Source: Curtobacterium sp. 458 (GTDB lineage Bacteria > Actinomycetota > Actinomycetes > Actinomycetales > Microbacteriaceae). From it: DNA of 64,000 nt. Position numbers and translations under genes: made by a program. Location: contig NZ_CP129104.1 in assembly GCF_030406605.1 (NCBI RefSeq), forward strand, positions 3,362,687 through 3,426,686. Reading direction: 5' to 3'. Position 1 is the first letter of the stretch; each line of letters begins with the position of its first letter. The notes under the pieces were generated by a model that saw only the letters and a program-made list of their open reading frames with translations, was not told the DNA's origin and made no database searches. This document shows, in pieces, positions 41,022 through 48,470 of this stretch.

Positions 41022-43123
41022 ATGACGATCGCTGGGGAATCGGCAGGTGTCGAAGCACGCCGCCAACGCAGTCACGCACAAGAGCTCCGACGCCAGGCAC
41101 ACGACGCCGAGCAACGCGCAGCCCGCTTCGAGATCGCCGAACGCACCGAGAGCGAGACCGCCCAACTCCTCGCCCCCCCCTCGCCGGCATCGGCTACCAC
41201 CTCCTCGCCGACCGCCGCTGGCCCGGCAGCCGCACCGCCCAGGTGGACATGGTCGTCGTGGGCCGCGCCGGCGTCTTCATCGTCGACACGAAGGCCTGGC
41301 GCGAGGTCGCGGTCCACGGCGACCGGATCACCCGCGGCCAGGAGGACGTCACCGACGACATCGCCCGCCTCGCCGACCTCGCATACAGCACCGAGGCCAC
41401 CCTCGCGGACATCGGCCTGGCACCCGGCGAGGTCCACGCCGTCGCCGCACTCGCCGGCCAGAAGCGCATGCACGCCCGCGTCGCCTCCGTCGACGTCATC
41501 GGCACGCACGACCTCGTCGGCCACATCACCAAGCGCGGCGCCCGGATCTCGGCGTCACGCCTCGACGAGGTCCTCGCAGCGATGCTGACACACTTCCCCG
41601 TGATCGGCGAGGACGCAGCGACACCGCCGCAGATCGTCGTCCCCGCAGCCGCCCTCCCCCGCGAACCCGCCCCGACGATCCCCACGCTCGACGACGAGCT
41701 CACGGACCAGCTCCTCGACGGCGTCCTCGAGGCACCCATCGAGGACTGGATGGCCTTCCTCGACCCCGCCCAGGCCAAGCTCGTCCGCCGCAGCTTCAAC
41801 GGCCCGGCACGCATCCGCGGCGCCGCCGGCACCGGCAAGACCGTCGTCGGCCTCCACCGCGCCGCGTACCTCGCACGCTCGACCGGCGGCCGCGTCCTCT
41901 TCACCACCTACATCGGGACTCTGCCGAAGGTGCTCGAGTCGCTCCCCGAGCGCCTCGCGCCCGACATGGTCGGCCGCATCGACTTCGTCGGCAACCACGC
42001 GTTCGCCACGCGCCTGCTGAAGGAACGCAGGATCGCGTTCCCTGTGCCCGGACGGGAGGCGCGACTCGCGTTCGACGACGCCTGGAACGCGATCCGCGCC
42101 TCCAGTCCACTGCGGTCCTCGCGTTTCTCGCCCTCCTACCGGGAGGACGAGATCAAGCACGTGATCAAGGGGCGCGGCCTGACGCGTTTCGATCAGTACG
42201 CGGACCTGGCGCGCGTCGGGCGCAAGCACGCGCTGCCCGTGGAGACGCGGCAGGCGGTGTGGGACCTGTACGAGGCGTACTCGCGCGGGCTGCGCGAGCG
42301 GCGCGCGCACGACTGGGAGGACATCGTCCTGCTCGCGCGCGACGCGGTCGCGGCGGCGCCGCTCGAGCGGTACGACGCGGTGATCGTCGACGAGGCGCAG
42401 GACCTGTCGTGCACGATGGTCTCGCCGATGCATCACCTCGTCGGGGATCGCGCCGACGGGCTGACGCTCATCGGGGACGGCCAGCAGACGATCTACCCGG
42501 GCGGCTACACGCTCGGCGAGGTCGGGATCAGCCTGTCCGGCCGCGGTGTCGTGCTCGACGTGAACCACCGCAACACGGCGGAGATCCTCGAGTTCGCGAA
42601 GGAGATGGTGGCGGACGACCAGTTCGTCGACATCGAGGGCGTGGACGGCGTCGGCGACGCGGTGTCGGCGATCTCGCGTTCGGGGCCGGCGCCGGCGTTC
42701 CACCGGTTCTCGAGCCGGGCCGAGCACGACCGCTCGATGGTCGAGCGACTGCGCGAGGTCCTGCGGCTGATCGGGACGGGGCACGGCGACGTAGGGATCC
42801 TCACGGCGACGAAGCGGCAGGCGGACGACGTCCGGAGCGTCCTGCGTGACGCGGGGGTCCCGGTGATCATGCTCGACGAGTACTCGGGCAGGACGTCCAA
42901 CGCCGTTCGGGTCGGCACGGTGAAGCGGGAGAAGGGGCTCGAGTTCAAGCAGGTGTTGTTGGCGCACGTCGACCCTCGGCTCATCGATCCGGCGCCGGGT
43001 GCGCCGTCCGAGACCGAGCGGGAACTGCGGGAACGCGGCCGGCGGGAGTTGTACGTCGGGATGACGCGGGCGCGGGACGGGCTGTGGGTGGGCGTGAGGA
43101 GCGGGGCGGGGAGCGGACGCTGA
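41022..43123 (+). pseudogene. NERD-SF1 helicase gene interrupted at a C8 tract
   Basis: A defence-type nuclease-helicase of about 700 residues. The N-terminal frame from ATG 41022 (ribosome site GAGGGA) reads MTIAGESAGVEARRQRSHAQ, a coiled N-terminus, up to ETAQLLAP. At a run of eight C (41173-41180) the frame must shift by -1 to continue as LAGIGYHLLADRRWPG and then the NERD domain (VDMVVVGRAGVFIVDTKAW). The helicase part has Walker A GAAGTGKT, VIVDEAQD, GDGQQTIYPGG and a UvrD-like C-terminus (KREKGLEF, ELYVGMTRARDGL). The break may be a sequencing error, a phase-variable tract, slippage or a true mutation. Dispersed-repeat copies at 42050 and 42093 lie inside the gene. Confidence 0.75.
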
Positions 43124-43135
43124 GGGGACCGTGCC

Positions 43136-43645
43136 TCAGCCGGGCTCGTCCAGGCTCTCGAACGCCTCGATCATGGCCTGCGACACGTCCCGACCGGCGG
43201 CGGCGACCTGGCGCACGAGGACCGCCGATGAGTTGGTGTGCTCGACGCGCCTCCCGAGCTGCTGCGCATCGATGCTCGTAAGCTCCCGCGCCCAGATGAT
43301 GTCGTAGGTCCGCGCGTCGAGGAGCACGAACACCGCGACGTCGAAGTCCCACGACCGGAACGCCGAGAACTGTTGCGAGCGGCGATCGGCGGGATCGACG
43401 AGCCGAGCCTTGACCTGGATCCTGCGACCATCATCCGTGAGCAGGTCGTAGCTCTTCTCGGAGTTGGGCGCGAGCACGCCGCCGTAGGCGCGGAGGGCGA
43501 TCGTCTCGGCGAGGTCGCCGAGCGGTGCGTTCCGCGTGCGGACGAGTCCGCGTCGGAGGAGCTCGTCGATCACCGCGACCGATGCGGCCAGCAACTGCCG
43601 GATGGACAGATCGGCGGGGACGAAAGGCAGCACTGGCAACTTCAC
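43136..43645 (-). CDS. Predicted PD-(D/E)XK-like nuclease
   Basis: A 169-residue protein. GDLAETIALRAYGGVLAPNSEKSYDLLTDDGRRIQVKARLV has the order of a PD-(D/E)XK fold: an N-terminal Glu (E47), then D67 and Q77-V78-K79 on the core strands. The rest is RSWDFDVAVFVLLDARTYDIIWARELTS, compatible with the family. It looks like a restriction-endonuclease-fold protein with no partner methylase. Start is GTG. It is convergent with the NERD-helicase and lies at the right end of the nuclease-rich region. Activity is an inference from motif and context. Confidence 0.6.
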   Translation of the reverse strand: MKLPVLPFVPADLSIRQLLAASVAVIDELLRRGLVRTRNAPLGDLAETIALRAYGGVLAPNSEKSYDLLTDDGRRIQVKARLVDPADRRSQQFSAFRSWDFDVAVFVLLDARTYDIIWARELTSIDAQQLGRRVEHTNSSAVLVRQVAAAGRDVSQAMIEAFESLDEPG

Positions 43646-43666
43646 GGTTGCACTGTACGGCTGGTG

Positions 43667-44425
43667 CTACCGAACCACCGTCTCGACGGGTTCCAGCCGG
43701 AAGAGGCACTGCGTCGGGTTGTACTCGCCCACTGTCGCCGTCACGCCGAGGTTCGTCCCCTCGCCGATCGTGTCGGGCACGTCGCCCGTGTAATGCATGT
43801 CGAACGTCGTGTTGACGTCCTCGAACTGGAACGACGGACCGCGGCTTGACGTCGTGCTGTAGTCGCCAGCACCGATCAGCATGTCGTACCGCGTGGCGTA
43901 GCTGCCGTGGTTGTTCATCTTCAAGATCGAACCGTCGAACGCGATCGTTCGTCCCTCGTACTGCTTCGCAAAGGCGTCGATCGACGGGTCGCAGTTCTCC
44001 GTGAGCTGCAGCAGCGCGGCCAGCTCCGGCGAGTTCGCTGCCGTGACGACGGCAGGTTCGGCCTGGGCATCCGACGTCGGCGTAGGGGACGGCTCGGGCG
44101 TCTCGACGCGAGCTTTGGCGGTCGAGCTGGCGGAGGGAGGGTCCGCCACGGCGTCACTGCCGCCGTTGCTGTCGTCGCCGAAGACTCCAGTCGCACCGAG
44201 GACGATGACGACGACGAGTGCGGCAGCGACTCCCCCACCGATCGCAATGACGTTCCGGGGCAGCTTCCGCGCCGGGCGGCGGAGCGCGAGCTCGGACTGC
44301 AGTCGGCCCTGCTTCTGCGAGACGACCTCCCATCCGTCCTGCTGCCAGCGCGCCGCCGTGCGCGCTTCCATGCCCCGCACGCACTTGACCGTGCGTGTCT
44401 CGTACCGGACTGGCTCGTCGGCCAT
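43667..44425 (-). CDS. DUF4839-like membrane-anchored protein
   Basis: The 252-residue product has an N-terminal charged domain (YETRTVKCVRGMEARTAARWQQDGWEVVSQ), a membrane helix (about 58-82), a Pro/Thr/Ala linker and an extracytoplasmic domain. The last reads LLQLTENCDPSIDAFAKQYEGRTIAFDGSI, YATRYDMLIGAGDY, and NLGVTATVGEYNPTQCLFRLEPVE, the DUF4839 pattern with two Cys that may pair. Function is unknown. Two starts are possible: 44437 (GAGGA eight bases upstream) and 44425 (AAGGA five bases upstream). I chose 44425 because the family-like sequence begins there. It lies downstream of the ESX-like operon on the same strand, 248 bases away. Confidence 0.65.
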   Translation of the reverse strand: MADEPVRYETRTVKCVRGMEARTAARWQQDGWEVVSQKQGRLQSELALRRPARKLPRNVIAIGGGVAAALVVVIVLGATGVFGDDSNGGSDAVADPPSASSTAKARVETPEPSPTPTSDAQAEPAVVTAANSPELAALLQLTENCDPSIDAFAKQYEGRTIAFDGSILKMNNHGSYATRYDMLIGAGDYSTTSSRGPSFQFEDVNTTFDMHYTGDVPDTIGEGTNLGVTATVGEYNPTQCLFRLEPVETVVR

Positions 44426-44673
44426 GTGATCCTTCATTCGAATAGTCCTCGAGTTTGGCAACCATCGAAGCGTAGCGAGAGCGGCAGACTCTCTGTCACC
44501 CCGGACCGCTCTCCCGCTGCGTCTTGCGAATTCTCTTCGGAAGCGCGCATCCGAAGTCTCAGAGCGGCAGCGTCGGTCGACGCCTCTTCGGCGCATTCAG
44601 TCGGTGGCTTGCAGTGCACTCGCGGAATGGAGCCGACAAGCGCGCGTCCACCCGGCTGCGGTGAGCTCGTCGC

Positions 44674-45219
44674 CTACCGATGGCCGTCGGGGTCGCCCGC
44701 GACGCAGAGCGAATCGACGCTGACGTGAGCGCGAACCCTCGTGGCCGCGGTCGACGCCCGCGGCTTGCCGTCGGCCCGTGCGACGACCGCGGACACGGTA
44801 CCGGTCTCGGGGTCCATCTCGGTGCGGGTCGTCGACAGCTCGTAACCCTCGCGTTTCCAGCGTGCTCCGGTCCGTTCGACGAGCGCTTCCGGGTCGGCGG
44901 GCCGGAGGGCCTCGACGAAGTAGCTGAACTGAACGGCTGTCCGGCCGCCGACTTCGCAGTCGTTCGCCACATGCTGCGGAACGTCCGGCGGCCAGGTGTC
45001 CGGCGCGAGGGCGAGGACCGACCGGAGTTCCGATACCGCCTGCGCCTTCGCTGCGTCGACCGACACAGCGAGGCTTGGCTCGGAGGAGGAGCATGCGCCG
45101 AGGGCGGCGACGGCTGTGACAGCGAGGAGCGCGGAAACGCCTTGCGGAAGCGCACGGTAGGGCGCTCGCCTTCCCGTCTTCGGTCTTGCCCGATCGGCCT
45201 GGGCGGTCCACTGCAACAT
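44674..45219 (-). CDS. Lipoprotein, third paralogue of the ESX-linked operon
   Basis: A 181-residue lipoprotein with lipobox LGAC (lipidated C43). The mature part aligns with the two upstream lipoproteins: VDAAKAQAVSELRSVLAL, NDCEVGG, FSYFVEAL, WKREGYEL and a C-terminus SLCVAGDPDGHR. It is the most diverged copy and has an unusually long N-terminus before the lipobox (a later start is possible). The start lies two bases after the previous stop, so it is translated in one operon with the other five genes. Function is unknown; the paralogue series suggests immunity-like or receptor-like proteins on the outside of the membrane. Confidence 0.7.
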   Translation of the reverse strand: MLQWTAQADRARPKTGRRAPYRALPQGVSALLAVTAVAALGACSSSEPSLAVSVDAAKAQAVSELRSVLALAPDTWPPDVPQHVANDCEVGGRTAVQFSYFVEALRPADPEALVERTGARWKREGYELSTTRTEMDPETGTVSAVVARADGKPRASTAATRVRAHVSVDSLCVAGDPDGHR

Positions 45220-45221
45220 CG

Positions 45222-45695
45222 TCACTCGTCGTAGTCGTCGACGGATCCGTCGGCGCACTGCGAGGTGATCCGCACGACGATGGACCTTGCATTCACCTGG
45301 TAAGCGGCTCCCGCGGCTCCAATGGCATCGGCCGTTGCCGAGTAGAGGATCCCGCCGTCGCCGCCGAAGTCGGTCTTCGACGGGTCGACCGTCAGCCCCT
45401 CCGAGCTCCACAGTCGCTGGAAGGTCTGTGCAACCGAGCGACCGTCCGTCGCGGTCTTCATCGACACGAAATAGCTGAATGCGACGCCACCCTGGCATTT
45501 CTCGGCAGAAGGCTTCGGAGTGTCCGGCCACGGTAGTTCGACCGCTGCCTCGGTCTGCCACAGCAGCTCGACTGCGGCGGCCTTGGCTTCGATTGGTGAT
45601 GGCATCGGCTGATCCCCTCCAGCACACGCCGTCAAACCGACTGAGACGAGCGCTCCCATCACGACGAGGATCCCGATCCTTCGCTGAGCCCTCAC
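45222..45695 (-). CDS. Lipoprotein, second paralogue of the ESX-linked operon
   Basis: The 157-residue product has a signal peptide with lipobox LTAC (C24). The mature domain has SPIEAKAAAVELLWQ, EKCQGGVAFSYFVSM, LWSSEGLTVDPSKTDFGG, LYSATADAIGAAG and the C-terminal SQCADGSVDDYDE. It shares the pattern (EAK..A...L, C..G...F.YFV, W..EGL.V...DFG, Y.ATA, QC) with the lipoprotein two genes upstream and the one downstream. Start is GTG in a GTGA overlap with the small 60-residue gene. Confidence 0.75.
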   Translation of the reverse strand: MRAQRRIGILVVMGALVSVGLTACAGGDQPMPSPIEAKAAAVELLWQTEAAVELPWPDTPKPSAEKCQGGVAFSYFVSMKTATDGRSVAQTFQRLWSSEGLTVDPSKTDFGGDGGILYSATADAIGAAGAAYQVNARSIVVRITSQCADGSVDDYDE

Positions 45696-45874
45696 GGCTG
45701 CCTAACCTCCGCCACATCGCGCGGCACAAAGGTTCCGATATCCATGTCCCCGACGTCACCGAGTCTCTGGCGCGCGGTGAGCCCGTGGATGCTCACGTAG
45801 CAGGCCACGAAGCTGATTGCCAGTGCTCGTCTCGGAACCGATCCGGACCGGCGCTCCGTCACATCGCTCGTCAC
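45692..45874 (-). CDS. Small protein (60 residues) with one hydrophobic segment
   Basis: MTSDVTERRSGSVPRRALAI begins a 60-residue protein with a basic N-terminus, a hydrophobic segment ALAISFVACYVSIHGL (about 17-32) and a hydrophilic tail ending DIGTFVPRDVAEVRQP. I do not recognise it. Both its ends overlap neighbours by GTGA: it starts within the stop of the first lipoprotein and its stop lies within the start of the second. This double coupling is strong support for translation. It probably spans or binds the membrane with the lipoproteins. Confidence 0.65.
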   Translation of the reverse strand: MTSDVTERRSGSVPRRALAISFVACYVSIHGLTARQRLGDVGDMDIGTFVPRDVAEVRQP

Positions 45875-46350
45875 TCGTCGTCGGGGTCGCCGGCAACGCA
45901 TTGAGAATTGACGTAGACCAAGGCATTGCTGCTCGTGATCTCGAACGCAGCACCGGGTTGTCCACCAGCCTTGGCCGTCGCCGCGTACACACCGCCGTAC
46001 TTCTCGCCGAAATCCTGCTGACTCCGCTCGACGTGGAGACCTTTCGAGCGCCAGTACTCTGCCAGACCATCGGCCAGCTCGCGCTGCTTCGACTCGATCG
46101 GGGCGTGGACCATGTACTGATAACTGACGCCATCCGAGCACTTCTTGCCCGTCGGGGCGCCGGGTGTCGACCACTCGAGATCGGTGGTCTTCGTCGTCTC
46201 GCTGAGGATCGCGAGCGCGCCCTGTCGAGCTTCTTCAGGCGTCATGGTCTTCCCTCCTGCTGCGCATCCAGCGAGCACGGCGACGGTGGACATCAGGACT
46301 GCCAATGCGGCAAGCCTGCTTCGGTTCGGGGCGTGACGCACATCGATCAC
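45871..46350 (-). CDS. Lipoprotein, first paralogue of the ESX-linked operon
   Basis: A 159-residue lipoprotein with lipobox LAGC (C29). Mature features are TPEEARQGALAILSET, KKCSDGVSYQYMV, YWRSKGLHVERSQQDFG, VYAATAKAGGQPGA and NSQCVAGDPDDE, shared with the two downstream lipoproteins. Start is GTG in a four-base overlap with the hydrolase stop, so it is coupled to the effector-like hydrolase directly. It could be its membrane-anchored partner or an immunity protein; no experimental basis is visible. Confidence 0.75.
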   Translation of the reverse strand: MIDVRHAPNRSRLAALAVLMSTVAVLAGCAAGGKTMTPEEARQGALAILSETTKTTDLEWSTPGAPTGKKCSDGVSYQYMVHAPIESKQRELADGLAEYWRSKGLHVERSQQDFGEKYGGVYAATAKAGGQPGAAFEITSSNALVYVNSQCVAGDPDDE

Positions 46351-48089
46351 GGTAGCGTCACCCGCGCCACGGTCAGCAGACTGTTGGTGCCTTCGTCGAG
46401 GTAGCCGTAGTCAGGATTCTCCGGGCTGTGCACGGTCAGGTCGTGGACGTTCACTCGGTTCCCCTCAAAGGTGCTGATCCTCGTGGCCCCGAAGTCGTCA
46501 GCGGGGTCGAGTCGGTGCGGCATGCTGTACTTTCGACCGATGTAGGCGACGTCCCATCGCTCGACGGCCTGTGCGGCGTACATGTGCTCAGCGTGGGTCG
46601 CGGCCGCGTCCGGCACGCTCGCGGGGATGCCTGCGGATCCCAGCGTCACCAACGAGTGCACGCCGAGGTCGGGGTGGTCGTGGAGCGCGATGGCCGCGAC
46701 CGTGGATCCGTAGGAGTGTGCGACGACGTCGAGCTGCGTCTCCGGGCGCGTTGCGCGGAAACCTTCGAGGTCTGCGGCGAGGTTCTGGGCTCCTGCATCC
46801 GCGTACGCTTCTCCGAAGACGCCACGATTGCCCGTGGTGACGAAGTTCGGAGGCGCCTCGTACCCCAGCCACGTCACCATGGCGGTGTCGGGCTTCGATC
46901 CCGACGCCTGATGCAGACCGACCACGTTCGAAGCGGCCGCCATGCACTGCGTCGTGTCCTTCAGCGAGCTCCCCATCCCCGGAACCAGGTAGGACACACT
47001 GTCGGCAGTGTCGAGATCTCCGACCGAGAACGCGCCGATGGGCGGATGGGTCGGAGAGAACGACACCATCTGCCGCGGCACGTCGTGCATGAGTTGCAGG
47101 TTCTTTCTCGCCCCCGCGACGAAGTTCTTCAGGTCTTTCTCTCGGGTGAGCGCATCGTTGAGCCGCTTCTGTGCGGCCTGCTGCGCTGTCCTCCCCACCG
47201 CTTCCTTGAGCGCCTTCCGCGCTGCACGGACCGAATCCTCCGCCCGCGCGTACGCCCGCTGCGCGCTCACCCGGTTCGCCTGGTCCCGCGCCCAGTACGG
47301 CACCCCGTTGAGGTTCCCGACCACCGCCGGCAACGCCGTGATCAAGGCGTCCTGCGCCGCCGAGTGCTCCCCGGCGCTCCCCCGGCCACCGAGGCCGTCC
47401 CACCACGCCCTGACGGTATCGGGCGGCATCCCCGCGAGACGATCGGCGACCGGCCGGCCCTGCGCCGCGAGGACCTCGGGCGGCATGCCGACGACGGCTG
47501 CGAGGAAGCCTGCGTCGCTCATCGCACCGAGCGAGCCGGCGTACGAGAGTGCGACACCGAGGACGTCCGTGTCGGACAGCGCCGACGCTGCAGCTCGGTC
47601 GGCAGCCGCCCGCCGTTCGACGAGGTCGTCCCATTCCTCTTGCAACCGCGAGGCTGTGGCGGCGAGGTCGTCCGCGTCGGACTGCAGCCGTCGAGCTTGC
47701 CAGCCGTCGGCTTCGGTCGCATTTTCCCCCGCGGCGACCATGTTCGCCGCTGTGAGCGCGACGACGTTCGCGGCCGCGTCCACCGCGTTCGTCAGCTGCG
47801 CCGCCCGGATCCGCTCGGCTTCGTCCTGGATCCGCCGTACCGCGTCGGCGTAGGTGTCGAGCACGTCGATCGCAGCGTCGAGTCGGCCGATGATGCGGTG
47901 CGCGGCGGACGGGATCGTGCTCACGGTGGCGGCGAAGCGGTCCTTCGCCGCTCCGGTCCAGTCGTCCGTGTCGTCGGCGGTACGGGCGACCCTCGTGGCG
48001 CCGCGGCGGATGTCGTCCTGGTGGTCGGTCAAGGCGCCCGACAGCTTCTTGACGGCGCCGGGGTCTCCGGCGAACGGGTCGGCCGACAT
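46347..48089 (-). CDS. DUF1023 alpha/beta hydrolase with N-terminal WXG/T7SS-signal-like domain
   Basis: A 580-residue protein without a classical signal peptide. The N-terminal 110 residues are helical, begin GDPGAVKKLSGAL, and have WTG (W44-T45-G46) in DDWTGAAKDRF, the layout of WXG100/ESX substrate domains. A long coiled region follows (about 130-330). The C-terminal domain is DUF1023: SYLVPGMGSSL, VTWLGYEAPPN, the nucleophile motif VVAHSYGSTVAA near residue 458, then VTLGSAGIP and NVHDLTVHSPENPDYGY. It is probably an esterase-like effector exported through a type VII system coded elsewhere. Its start overlaps the EspC-like gene by one base (TGATG). The next lipoprotein overlaps its stop. 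Confidence 0.8.
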   Translation of the reverse strand: MSADPFAGDPGAVKKLSGALTDHQDDIRRGATRVARTADDTDDWTGAAKDRFAATVSTIPSAAHRIIGRLDAAIDVLDTYADAVRRIQDEAERIRAAQLTNAVDAAANVVALTAANMVAAGENATEADGWQARRLQSDADDLAATASRLQEEWDDLVERRAAADRAAASALSDTDVLGVALSYAGSLGAMSDAGFLAAVVGMPPEVLAAQGRPVADRLAGMPPDTVRAWWDGLGGRGSAGEHSAAQDALITALPAVVGNLNGVPYWARDQANRVSAQRAYARAEDSVRAARKALKEAVGRTAQQAAQKRLNDALTREKDLKNFVAGARKNLQLMHDVPRQMVSFSPTHPPIGAFSVGDLDTADSVSYLVPGMGSSLKDTTQCMAAASNVVGLHQASGSKPDTAMVTWLGYEAPPNFVTTGNRGVFGEAYADAGAQNLAADLEGFRATRPETQLDVVAHSYGSTVAAIALHDHPDLGVHSLVTLGSAGIPASVPDAAATHAEHMYAAQAVERWDVAYIGRKYSMPHRLDPADDFGATRISTFEGNRVNVHDLTVHSPENPDYGYLDEGTNSLLTVARVTLP

Positions 48090-48367
48090 CACTGACGTCC
48101 AGCTTTCCCGGCGAGGTCCTCGTCGGCGTTCCGGACGGACGATTGCGTGTCGTGCGCGTACTGCGCGAGCGTTCGGCTGACGTCGGCGAGCCACTCGGTC
48201 GAGCGCTGCTGCGCCGTCCGGAACGTCGCGAACGCCTGCGTCACGTCGTCGGCCCCGAAGGCACCCCCGTCCGCAGGCACCTCGGCGTCGTCGAACGTCC
48301 TCGTCGCCGTGCCGAGCGCATCGTGCACCCCGTCGAGCGTGCTGTACGAGACCCGAAGATCCGCCAT
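48089..48367 (-). CDS. EspC/WXG-like ESX-associated small protein
   Basis: The 92-residue all-helical product (MADLRVSYSTLDGVHDALGT, then TQAFATFRTAQQRSTEWLADVSRTLAQYAHDTQSSVRNAD) has the size, paired-helix layout and mid-protein GAFG turn of EspC-like/DUF2580 or WXG100-related secretion partners. It lacks a strict W-x-G. It is the first gene of a six-gene operon, with AGGGGGA three bases before the ATG, and overlaps the hydrolase start. Pairing with the hydrolase's N-terminal domain for ESX export is the expected role, by inference. Confidence 0.65.
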   Translation of the reverse strand: MADLRVSYSTLDGVHDALGTATRTFDDAEVPADGGAFGADDVTQAFATFRTAQQRSTEWLADVSRTLAQYAHDTQSSVRNADEDLAGKAGRQ

Positions 48368-48411
48368 CGTTCCCCCTGTTGCCTTCGTCACCCCTCGACC
48401 ACTGTACTGCA

Positions 48412-48424
48412 AGATATCATATCT
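48412..48424. promoter_or_regulatory. A/T-rich palindrome between the divergent ESX operon and UvrA-like gene
   Basis: AGATATCATATCT is a perfect palindrome around a central C. It contains TATCAT on the plus strand and TATGAT on the minus strand, each five of six matches to a -10 box. It lies 45 bases before the ESX operon start and 47 before the UvrA-like start, so it may serve as operator or paired -10 elements for both. Confidence 0.45.
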
Positions 48425-48470
48425 GAGCGTGCGGCCCGGCCGTCCAGCCACCCCGCCTACGCTCGAACGA

